Origin: Anaerolineales bacterium
Lineage (GTDB): Bacteria; Chloroflexota; Anaerolineae; B4-G1; DUEL01
Direction: 5' to 3'
DNA length: 7,992 nt
Assembly: GCA_015662065.1 (NCBI GenBank)
Contig: DQUX01000378.1
Span: forward strand, 1-7,992
The notes below the pieces were generated by a model, which was given only the letters and a program-made list of their open reading frames with translations, was not told where the DNA came from and made no database searches. The position numbers and the translations under genes are program-made. Below are positions 1 through 5,077 of this stretch, one piece after another. The number at the start of each line of letters is the position of its first letter. The first letter of the stretch is position 1.

Positions 1-257
1 CCCTCTACACCGCCTTCGCGATGGAGCAGGTGCCGGAGGGGGAGCGGGGGAGGGCGGGGGCGATGCTGGGGCTGGCCTGGTCCATCGGGCAGGGAGTGGG
101 GCCTGGGATCAGCGGGCTGGTGCAGCGGAGCGTCGGCTTCACCCCCCTCTTCCTGACGACGGGGACGACCTACCTAACAGCGGCGCTGCTCGTGCAGGCC
201 TTCTTTAGGCGGGCGGAGAAGCCGGCGGTCGAGCCGGGCGCGCTCCCGGCGGAGTGA
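1..257 (+). CDS. MFS transporter, C-terminal fragment (5' end outside window)
   Basis: This is the last ~84 residues of a major facilitator superfamily (MFS) permease. The frame is open from base 3 (Leu-Tyr-Thr-Ala-Phe) to the TGA at 255-257, so the gene begins upstream of the window. What is seen: a short polar loop (EQVPEGERGRAGAM), then a helix with GLAWSIGQGVGPGISG, whose Gly/Pro-rich pattern is typical of TM11 in MFS drug or sugar exporters. A second hydrophobic helix (around TTYLTAALLVQAFF) follows, then a charged cytoplasmic tail. This matches TM11 and TM12 of a 12-helix transporter. The substrate cannot be read from this part. The internal ATG at 21 is not the start, because the same frame and homology-like sequence continue upstream of it. 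The next gene, also an MFS transporter, starts 52 bases later, so the two are probably co-transcribed. Confidence 0.8.
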   Translation, partial: LYTAFAMEQVPEGERGRAGAMLGLAWSIGQGVGPGISGLVQRSVGFTPLFLTTGTTYLTAALLVQAFFRRAEKPAVEPGALPAE

Positions 258-262
258 GGATC

Positions 263-298
263 GCGAATACCGCGAATGGGGCGAATGGTACGAACCGG
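263..298. repeat. Tandem nonamer, four imperfect copies of GCGAATRSS
   Basis: Four consecutive 9-base units fill most of the gap between the two MFS genes: GCGAATACC (263-271), GCGAATGGG (272-280), GCGAATGGT (281-289) and ACGAACCGG (290-298). The first six bases are nearly constant and the last three vary. The final unit runs into the GGAG ribosome-binding site of the next gene. The role is unknown. I recall similar CGAAT-type nonamer strings as dispersed intergenic repeats in Chloroflexota-like genomes, but that is not checked. Confidence 0.6.
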
Positions 299-300
299 AG
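297..300 (+). promoter_or_regulatory. Shine-Dalgarno for the MFS exporter
   Basis: GGAG lies 9 bases before the ATG at 310 and 6 bases before an in-frame GTG at 307. Both starts are compatible with it. ATG is preferred on codon grounds, and the choice changes the protein by only one residue. Confidence 0.45.
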
Positions 301-309
301 AGATCGGTG

Positions 310-1605
310 ATGGAGACAGTTGAACAGAGTATGAAGCGATGGGCTCCACCCTTCTTCACCATCTGGGCCGGGCAGGCGATCTCGCTCCTGGGCAGCGGGC
401 TGGTCCAGTTCGCGCTGGTCTGGTGGATTACGCGGACCACCGGCTCGGCCACGGCGCTGGCGACGGCGACGCTGATGGCGATGCTGCCAGCGGTGTTCGT
501 AGGGCCGTTCGCCGGGGCGCTGGTGGACCGGTGGAGCCGGCGGAGGGTGATGATCGTAGCCGACGGGATCATCGCCCTGGCGATGCTGGGGTTGGCCTAC
601 CTCTTCGCCATCGACGCGGCGCGGGTGTGGCACGTCTACGTCGCCGTGTTCATCGAGGCCACGGCGAGCGGGTTCCACTGGCCGGCGATGCAGGCCTCCA
701 CCTCGCTGATGGTCCCAGAAGAGCACCTCTCCCGCGTGGCGGGCCTCAACCAGACGCTGCGGGGCGCGCTGAACATCGTGGCCCCGCCGCTGGGCGCGCT
801 CCTCCTCTCCCTTCTGCCGATCCAGGGGATCCTCGCTATCGACGTGGGGACGGCGGCGCTGGCTATCGCTCCCCTCTTCTTCATCGAGATCCCCCAGCCG
901 CCGGCCCGGCCGGCGGAGGTCCGGCGCCGGCCGCTGTGGCAGGACGTGCGGGAGGGGTTGCGGTACGTCTGGAGCTGGCCGGGGCTGTTGGGCGTGCTCC
1001 TGATGGCGACGGTGATCAACTTCCTCCTCAGCCCCGCCTTCTCGCTGATGCCGATCCTGGTCACCGACCACTTCGGCGGGGAGGCGATCCACCTGGGCTG
1101 GCTGGATTCGGCCTGGGGGGTGGGGATAGTGATTGGGGGGCTGATCCTGGGCGTGTGGGGCGGCTTCCGGCGGCGCATCGTGACCTCGCTGATGGGAATC
1201 ATCGGCATCGGCGTGGGCACTCTGCTGATCGGCCTCACGCCGGCGACCGGGTTCTGGCTGGCGGTGGGGGCGGTCTTCTTCGCCGGGCTGATGAACCCGG
1301 TCGCCAACGGGCCGCTTTTGGCCATCGTCCAGGCCCGGGTCGCCCCGGAGATGCAGGGGCGGGTCTTCACGGTGCTCCAGAGCATGGCGACGGCCATCTC
1401 CCCCCTGAGCATGGCGGTCGCCGGACCGGCGGCGGATTGGGTGGGGGTGCGGGCCTGGTACATCGTCGGCGGGCTGATCTGCACGCTGATGGGGATGGGG
1501 GCCTTCTTCGTGTCGGCCATCGTTCACATAGAGGACAACCACAGGCAGGCGGTCAGGGACGGGCTGGTTGCGCCCTCCCCTATGCCGGTCGATCTAGAGG
1601 AATGA
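310..1605 (+). CDS. MFS transporter, EntS/MFS_3-like exporter
   Basis: A 431-residue inner-membrane permease, close to the usual ~400-430 of the MFS_3 (EntS / transmembrane secretion effector) family, which exports siderophores, macrolides and other small molecules. N-terminal residues 14-40 (FFTIWAGQAISLLGSGLVQF) are the typical first helix of this family. Motif A lies between TM2 and TM3 at about 69-81 (GALVDRWSRRRVM), with the conserved Asp and the Arg cluster. A hydrophilic central loop at about 195-222, with many Arg and Pro, separates the two six-helix halves. The second half carries Gly-rich helices such as GIVIGGLILGVWGG and ends in a polar tail (VAPSPMPVDLEE). Substrate is not predictable; a macrolide or siderophore-like efflux role is family-based inference. 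The SHOCT-like membrane protein gene starts 14 bases after its stop, so the two are probably co-translated. Confidence 0.88.
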   Translation: METVEQSMKRWAPPFFTIWAGQAISLLGSGLVQFALVWWITRTTGSATALATATLMAMLPAVFVGPFAGALVDRWSRRRVMIVADGIIALAMLGLAYLFAIDAARVWHVYVAVFIEATASGFHWPAMQASTSLMVPEEHLSRVAGLNQTLRGALNIVAPPLGALLLSLLPIQGILAIDVGTAALAIAPLFFIEIPQPPARPAEVRRRPLWQDVREGLRYVWSWPGLLGVLLMATVINFLLSPAFSLMPILVTDHFGGEAIHLGWLDSAWGVGIVIGGLILGVWGGFRRRIVTSLMGIIGIGVGTLLIGLTPATGFWLAVGAVFFAGLMNPVANGPLLAIVQARVAPEMQGRVFTVLQSMATAISPLSMAVAGPAADWVGVRAWYIVGGLICTLMGMGAFFVSAIVHIEDNHRQAVRDGLVAPSPMPVDLEE

Positions 1606-1608
1606 GGC

Positions 1609-1615
1609 AGGAGGT
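1609..1615 (+). promoter_or_regulatory. Shine-Dalgarno fixing the start at 1620
   Basis: AGGAGGT sits 4 bases before the ATG at 1620. It decides between this start and an in-frame ATG at 1602 that overlaps the exporter stop codon (ATGA). The 1602 codon has only an AGAGGA directly abutting it, with no proper spacer. Confidence 0.7.
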
Positions 1616-1619
1616 AGGG

Positions 1620-2171
1620 ATGGAGGAAAGGCGACGGATTCTAGAGCAGATCGAGGCGGGTCAGATCGGCGTCGAGGAGGGGGTGCGGCGGCTGGAGGCG
1701 CTGGCGGAGGCGGAGCGCCGGTCCATCATCCCGGCCCCTTCTCCTAGGCTGGTCCGTCTGATCTGGCAGGCGGTCCTCTGGGCCGGGACGGTGGTGCTGG
1801 TGGGTGGGGCGCTGCTGGTGGCGGCGGTATACGCCTGGGGGGCGGCCGCCGGCTGGCTGATCTGCGGCTGGCCGCTCTTCATCCTCGGCGTACTAGGGGT
1901 GGCCGTGGGCTGGTGGCTGCGGGAGGCCCACTGGTTCTCCTTGCGGGTGCGGGAGCGATCCGGGCGGCGGTTCGCTTTAGCCCTGCCGCTGCCGCTGGGC
2001 CCCATCGCCTGGCTCCTGCGGGCGCTCTCCCCCCTTGTCCCCTGGCTCCGGGATACGGGGATAGACGAGGTGATCCTGGCGATGCGAGCGGAGCTGCGCC
2101 GGGGTCGCCCCTTCGTGGTGGAGGTGGACGAGGGGGAAGAGGGGGAGCAAGTGGAGATATTTCTTGGATAA
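1620..2171 (+). CDS. SHOCT-like domain membrane protein
   Basis: A 183-residue protein. Residues 1-30 (MEERRRILEQIEAGQIGVEE, then GVRRLEAL) have the pattern 'E-R-x-I-L-x-x-I/L-E-x-G-x-I-x-x-E-E-x-x-x-x-L-x-x-L'. That is the short two-helix SHOCT-like domain seen at the N-termini of YvlB/LiaX-type and DUF2089-like proteins. Two membrane helices follow at about 50-72 and 77-99 (ending GVAVGWWL). A C-terminal part (105-183) then reads as beta strands (WFSLRVRERSG, RRFALALPLPLG), an amphipathic helix and an acidic end (VVEVDEGEEGEQVEIFLG). That C-terminal part lines up with the next gene's product, so the two look like paralogues, this one with a membrane insertion. No enzyme motif is visible. 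SHOCT-like domains are thought to mediate oligomerisation or regulation, so a partner or sensor role for the adjacent exporter is inference. The ATG at 1602 is rejected as start on ribosome-binding-site grounds. Confidence 0.72.
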   Translation: MEERRRILEQIEAGQIGVEEGVRRLEALAEAERRSIIPAPSPRLVRLIWQAVLWAGTVVLVGGALLVAAVYAWGAAAGWLICGWPLFILGVLGVAVGWWLREAHWFSLRVRERSGRRFALALPLPLGPIAWLLRALSPLVPWLRDTGIDEVILAMRAELRRGRPFVVEVDEGEEGEQVEIFLG

Positions 2172-2206
2172 CTACTCAGGGGGAGGGCTGCTGAACGTTG
2201 CCTTCC

Positions 2207-2298
2207 TTGCATGGGCCGCACCGCCGTAAACAGACGGTGCTGGGGAGCGTAACCAACGTAGTCTCTGTGTCCCCATCTCACGGACGTGGCCTGAGCAG
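2207..2298 (+). promoter_or_regulatory. Candidate structured leader RNA (three-way junction)
   Basis: The 153-base gap between the two SHOCT-like genes folds by hand into a compact three-way junction. P1 pairs 2207-2217 with 2288-2298 (one A-A mismatch and three G-U wobbles, with a GGCC/GGCC core). P2 pairs GCACCG (2218-2223) with CGGTGC (2235-2240) around an 11-base loop. P3 pairs TGGGGA (2241-2246) with TCCCCA (2270-2275). The stems abut without spacers. Loop bases CCGT (2224-2227) can also pair with ACGG (2280-2283) in the P3-P1 linker, giving a possible pseudoknot. The Shine-Dalgarno lies 14 bases downstream. It matches no riboswitch class I can recognise. A cis-regulatory leader is inference, and a chance fold in GC-rich DNA is possible. 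No convincing -35/-10 pair was found here. Confidence 0.3.
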
Positions 2299-2312
2299 TT
2301 ACTTTCTTGGTT

Positions 2313-2318
2313 AGGAGG
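2313..2318 (+). promoter_or_regulatory. Shine-Dalgarno fixing the start at 2325
   Basis: AGGAGG lies 6 bases before the ATG at 2325, an optimal spacing. It rules out the in-frame TTG at 2307, which lies upstream of it and would translate the site itself. Confidence 0.8.
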
Positions 2319-2324
2319 CGACAA

Positions 2325-2705
2325 ATGGGAGCGACGAACGACGAACGGCTGAAGATTCTGCAGATGTTGGAAGAGGGAAAGATCACCGCCGAGGAGGCGG
2401 CGACGCTGCTGCGGGTGTTAGGGGGAGGTCGGCGCGCACGGCCCGGTGTGCCGGACGTAGGGGGGGAGAACCGCTTCCTCCGCATCCAGGTGACCGACAC
2501 GACCTCGGGTGCCGGGAAGGTGAACGTGACCATTCCGATCGGGTTGGTGAGGGCAGGACTGCGCATCGCGGAGCGGTTCGCCCCTGAGTTCGAGGGTCTC
2601 GACCTGGAGGAGCTGGCGGACCTGATCACCGAGGGAGCGGTAGGGAAGATCGTGGAGGTGGTGGACGCAGAGGAGAACGAGCGGGTGGAGATCTACGTAG
2701 AGTAG
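2325..2705 (+). CDS. SHOCT-like domain protein (soluble paralogue)
   Basis: A 126-residue acidic, apparently cytosolic protein with no signal peptide or membrane helix. Residues 5-33 (NDERLKILQMLEEGKITAEE, then AATLLRVL) are a textbook SHOCT-like helical hairpin of the YvlB/LiaX N-terminal type. A Gly/Arg/Pro linker (34-48) leads to a second domain at 50-126: strand RFLRIQVTDT, a turn (SGAGK), strand VNVTIPIGLV, an amphipathic helix (RAGLRIAERF), a second helix (LDLEELADLI) and a terminal strand pair (IVEVVDAEENERVEIYVE). The same order, with matching TIPIGL / ALPLPLG and VEIYVE / VEIFLG segments, occurs in the upstream membrane protein. Proteins of this build are usually annotated only as SHOCT-like or hypothetical. 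A role in envelope-stress or transcription control is a guess from the LiaX/YvlB connection. It is separated from the upstream genes by the candidate leader, so it may be regulated independently. Confidence 0.75.
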   Translation: MGATNDERLKILQMLEEGKITAEEAATLLRVLGGGRRARPGVPDVGGENRFLRIQVTDTTSGAGKVNVTIPIGLVRAGLRIAERFAPEFEGLDLEELADLITEGAVGKIVEVVDAEENERVEIYVE

Positions 2706-2718
2706 GTGCGTCGCCCCC

Positions 2719-2745
2719 GCTGTGCCTCCGTGGTTCAAGAGAGGC
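2719..2745. repeat. Possible short dispersed repeat between convergent genes
   Basis: The 45-base convergent gap contains GCTGTGCCTCCGTGGTTCAA (2719-2738) followed by GAGAGGC. From memory this resembles a CTSTGTGCCTCCGTGGTTCAA-type string scattered through intergenic DNA of many environmental bacteria. Within it GCCTC (2724-2728) and GAGGC (2741-2745) can pair as a 5-base stem, or 6 with a wobble when read on the minus strand. Only one copy lies in this window, so its repeat status is unproven. Confidence 0.3.
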
Positions 2746-2750
2746 TACCC

Positions 2751-3701
2751 TCACCGGATGCGGAGCGAAGCCACGCCGCCCATCTCGAAGCCGCAGGCCT
2801 GATAAAACTCCTGGGCGGCGGAGTCGCCCCGGGAGGTATCGACCAGCAGGTGGGCGGCCCCCCGGCTGGTGGCCCGCTGGATCGCCGCCTCCACCAGCGA
2901 CGCGCCGATCCCCTGCCGCCGATAGGCCGGGTCCACCGCCATCTCTCCAATCAGCGCCCGCAGCCGGATGAGGCCGGGCATATAGGAGATCGTCAGGAAG
3001 CCGACCACCTTCCCATCCGTCTCCGCCACCAGCACGTCCATCGCGGGGCTCTCCCGGAACCGCTGGGCCGCCGCCTGCATGTCCTCCGGCGTCATCTCCC
3101 CGTTTCCGGGGATGAGCTGTAGGAGATGCAGCACCACCCCCTCGTCCTCCGGCCGGGCCTCCCGGATGACCACCCCCGGCGTACGGGCGCGGAACTCCGG
3201 CGAGCGTCTGCGGACCCAGCGATCGATCACCTCGCGATGGGTGCGGAAGGCCAGCTTCTCCGGCATCTTCTCCGGGAGGAAGACCCGCACGTCCTGGGCG
3301 TCATCCCCGGCCCGCAGCTCCCCGCCCACCGGCCGGGCGCGGTAGAAGATGATGATGCCAGATTGAACCGGGCCCTCGGGGAAGGAGTAGACGCCGAACA
3401 ATTCCAGGAGATCCACATCTAGCCCCGTCTCTTCTTTGCATTCCCGCACCGCCGCCTGCTCGACGCTCTCGTCCGCCTCGATGTAGCCGGCCGGAAGGGC
3501 CCACCAGCCTACGAAGGGGTCCTCTCCCCGTTTCACCAGGACGAGCCCGCCCTCCATCTCCACCAGGACCCCTGCGCCGGGGACGGGGTTGCGGTAGAGG
3601 ACGAAGCTGCAGGCGGGGCAGATGTGGCGGATCCGACCGGAGACCTCCGCCTCCCTCATCTCTGCGCCGCAGCGCGGACAGAAGGTGCTGTCTTTATTCA
3701 T
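2751..3701 (-). CDS. Zinc ribbon-NUDIX hydrolase fused to GNAT acetyltransferase
   Basis: A 316-residue fusion. Residues 8-31 form a zinc ribbon (C8-P-R-C11 and C28-P-A-C31), as in the Nudix_N_2 domain of NudC-like enzymes. Residues 40-165 are a NUDIX domain with a complete box: G72-x5-E78-x7-R86-E87-x2-E90-E91-x-G93-L94. This binds divalent metal and hydrolyses nucleoside diphosphates linked to another group; ADP-ribose, NADH or similar are family-based options. Residues 176-316 are a GNAT N-acetyltransferase: start VVIREARPED, acetyl-CoA-binding motif A at 253-270 (EMAVDPAYRRQGIGASLV) and the closing motif FYQACGF (299-305). The start ATG is preceded by a strong GGAGGGAG (3712-3705). It is the last gene of the minus-strand operon, about 27 bases after a truncated NUDIX gene, and its end converges on the plus-strand operon. 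Substrates of both domains are unknown. Confidence 0.85.
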   Translation of the reverse strand: MNKDSTFCPRCGAEMREAEVSGRIRHICPACSFVLYRNPVPGAGVLVEMEGGLVLVKRGEDPFVGWWALPAGYIEADESVEQAAVRECKEETGLDVDLLELFGVYSFPEGPVQSGIIIFYRARPVGGELRAGDDAQDVRVFLPEKMPEKLAFRTHREVIDRWVRRRSPEFRARTPGVVIREARPEDEGVVLHLLQLIPGNGEMTPEDMQAAAQRFRESPAMDVLVAETDGKVVGFLTISYMPGLIRLRALIGEMAVDPAYRRQGIGASLVEAAIQRATSRGAAHLLVDTSRGDSAAQEFYQACGFEMGGVASLRIR

Positions 3702-3728
3702 CGGCTCCCTCCGTTCTCGTTCAGTCTC

Positions 3729-3908
3729 TCAGCTCTCCTCGCGCAGCTCCCGGGCCACGCAGTCTGCACCGAGTTCGCCGAACTCGATCTCGCCCCCCAG
3801 TGGCCGATAGAAGAGCGCGCCGGTGGTCGGATCGCGCGCCTCGAAGACGAAGAGCCGATCCCGGTCCTCAATGACACAGATGGCGATAGGACGAATCCGT
3901 GACATCAT
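3729..3908 (-). CDS. Truncated NUDIX hydrolase, probable gene remnant
   Basis: A small frame of 59 residues from the ATG at 3908, or 58 from the adjacent in-frame ATG at 3905. It reads MMSRIRPIAICVIEDRDRLF, then VFEARDPTTGALFYRPLGG and the Nudix box to a TGA at 3731-3729. The box is correct as far as it goes: G39-x5-E45-x7-R53-E54-L-R-E57-E58. The protein then ends one residue later, losing the terminal 'x-G-U' and the whole C-terminal half of the fold, about 80-100 residues. The RPIAICV and FYRPLGG segments are typical of the MutT subgroup with an 'FYRPLGGGIEFGE' signature. Its start overlaps the queG stop (ATGA or TGATG), and GGAGGA (3926-3921) is a distant Shine-Dalgarno, so it is probably still translated by coupling. 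It cannot be a working NUDIX enzyme as it stands. A deletion joining it to the next gene, or an assembly error, would explain it. None of the other frames restores the missing part before the next gene begins. Confidence 0.7.
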   Translation of the reverse strand: MMSRIRPIAICVIEDRDRLFVFEARDPTTGALFYRPLGGEIEFGELGADCVARELREES

Positions 3909-5077
3909 CGCTGTACTGCTTCCTCCGTCAGGGTGGCCACCAGCTCCTGGCGGACCTCCGGGCTGGTCTCCCGCTGGCGGGCTGCATCGAGAGCGTGGGC
4001 CGCTTCCGGTCCGCCGAGACGCCTCAGCGCCCAGGCGGCGTGGGCCCGCACCAGCGGCGCGGGGTCACACAGGGCGGCGGTCAGGGTAGGCACCGCGCGG
4101 GCGTCACCGCTGTTGCCCAACGCCACCGCCACATTGCGCAGCAGCCGCCCCCGACCAATGCGCAGAATGGGGCTGCCAGCAAAGCGCTGGTGGAACCCCT
4201 CCTCGTCCAGCGTCATCAGATTCCAGAGTGACGGCGCGGGCCGGTCGGAAGAGGCGGTCTGGAAGGCCGGTATGGCAGTGGTCCGGGCGAACCGCTGCCA
4301 GGGGCAGACCTCCTGACAGATGTCGCAGCCGTAGATCCGGTTCCCCATCAAAGGCCGCAGCTCGGGCGGGATGGACCCTTTGTGCTCGATGGTCAGATAG
4401 GAGATGCAGCGGCGTCCGTCCAGCCGGTAGGGGGCGGTCAGTGCCCCCGTGGGGCAGGCCTCCAGGCAACGGGTGCAGGTTCCGCAGCGGGGGGGCAGCG
4501 GTGCGACCGGCGATGGCAGGTCCACGTCCACCAGGATCTCCCCGAGGAAGAGCCAGGAGCCTAGACGGGGGTGGATCAGGCAGGTATTCTTACCGATGAA
4601 GCCCAGCCCTGCCTGGGCGGCGAAGGCCCGCTCCAGCACCGGGCCGGTATCCACGTAGGCCCGATACCGCACGTCACCTCCCACCTCCGCGCGGATGAAC
4701 CCGGCCAGCTCCTCAAGGCGGGGCCGCATCCAGTCGTGGTAGTCGGTCCCCCAGGCATAGTTGGAGACGCGGCCACGGGGGGTGTCGTCGGCGTGGGCCT
4801 CTCGGCCTCGCTCCTCGGCTTCGCCCGGGTCGCCGGGATAGTAATTGACCGCCACACAGACCACCGAACGGACCTCTGGGAGGATCAGGCTGGGGTCCTC
4901 CCGGCGGGCCACCCGGTCAGGGCGGGCCATATAGGCCATCTGACCGTGGTCACCCCGGGCCAGCCAGTCCCGGTAGGCCCGCAGGTGCATCTGAGGTAGG
5001 TGGGCGGGGGCGATGCCGATCAGGTCGAAGCCCAGACGGCGAGCCCGCTCTTCGATGCGCTCGCTCGTCCCGTGCAT
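3905..5077 (-). CDS. queG: Epoxyqueuosine reductase QueG
   Basis: A 390-residue cytosolic iron-sulfur and cobalamin-dependent enzyme that reduces epoxyqueuosine to queuosine at wobble position 34 of GUN-anticodon tRNAs. The N-terminal part (about 1-190) is the cobalamin-binding fold, with the family motifs SVVCVAVNYYP (71-81), NYAWGTDYHDWM (106-117), YVDTGPVLER (141-150, with the conserved Asp143 proposed as proton donor) and GFIGKNTCLIHPRLGSW (159-175). A bacterial ferredoxin-like module follows, with C198-x2-C201-x2-C204-x3-C208-P, C224 and C251-x2-C254-x3-C258-P: eight cysteines for two [4Fe-4S] clusters. The C-terminus (about 310-385) holds HEAT-like repeats (AVPTLTAAL, VRAHAAWALRRLG), the usual tRNA-contacting tail of long QueG forms. 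Length and motifs are complete. Its ATG overlaps the uvrA stop by one base (TAATG), and only a weak AGGGTG precedes it, so translation is probably coupled to uvrA. Confidence 0.95.
   Translation of the reverse strand: MHGTSERIEERARRLGFDLIGIAPAHLPQMHLRAYRDWLARGDHGQMAYMARPDRVARREDPSLILPEVRSVVCVAVNYYPGDPGEAEERGREAHADDTPRGRVSNYAWGTDYHDWMRPRLEELAGFIRAEVGGDVRYRAYVDTGPVLERAFAAQAGLGFIGKNTCLIHPRLGSWLFLGEILVDVDLPSPVAPLPPRCGTCTRCLEACPTGALTAPYRLDGRRCISYLTIEHKGSIPPELRPLMGNRIYGCDICQEVCPWQRFARTTAIPAFQTASSDRPAPSLWNLMTLDEEGFHQRFAGSPILRIGRGRLLRNVAVALGNSGDARAVPTLTAALCDPAPLVRAHAAWALRRLGGPEAAHALDAARQRETSPEVRQELVATLTEEAVQR

Noticed and set aside
263..298. CRISPR array
   Set aside because: The units are 9 bases, directly abutting, with no spacers and no cas genes nearby.
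205..1542. Long minus-strand open frame opposite the MFS exporter
   Set aside because: Translation is dominated by Arg, His, Pro and Gln without motifs, and it lies antisense to a well-supported 12-helix transporter.
339..1601. Plus-strand frame running open into the SHOCT-like membrane gene
   Set aside because: Upstream of 1602 the translation is Arg/Gly/Ala-rich noise in an alternative frame of the exporter. Recognisable protein begins only at 1620.
2207..2232. Sigma-70-type promoter (TTGCAT ... TAAACA) before the soluble SHOCT-like gene
   Set aside because: The spacing is 14 bases rather than 16-18 and the -10 match is poor.
2207..2298. tRNA or hammerhead ribozyme in the leader region
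   Set aside because: There is no T-loop GGTTCRAAYC, no 7-base acceptor stem, and no CTGANGA/GAAA hammerhead core.
1661..2629. Minus-strand frame spanning the candidate leader and both SHOCT-like genes
   Set aside because: Ser/Arg/Pro-rich shadow with no motif. It is opposite two genes with good Shine-Dalgarno sites.
2724..2745. Intrinsic terminator between the convergent operons
   Set aside because: The GCCTC/GAGGC stem is only 5-6 bases with a 10-12 base loop, and no T-run follows on either strand.
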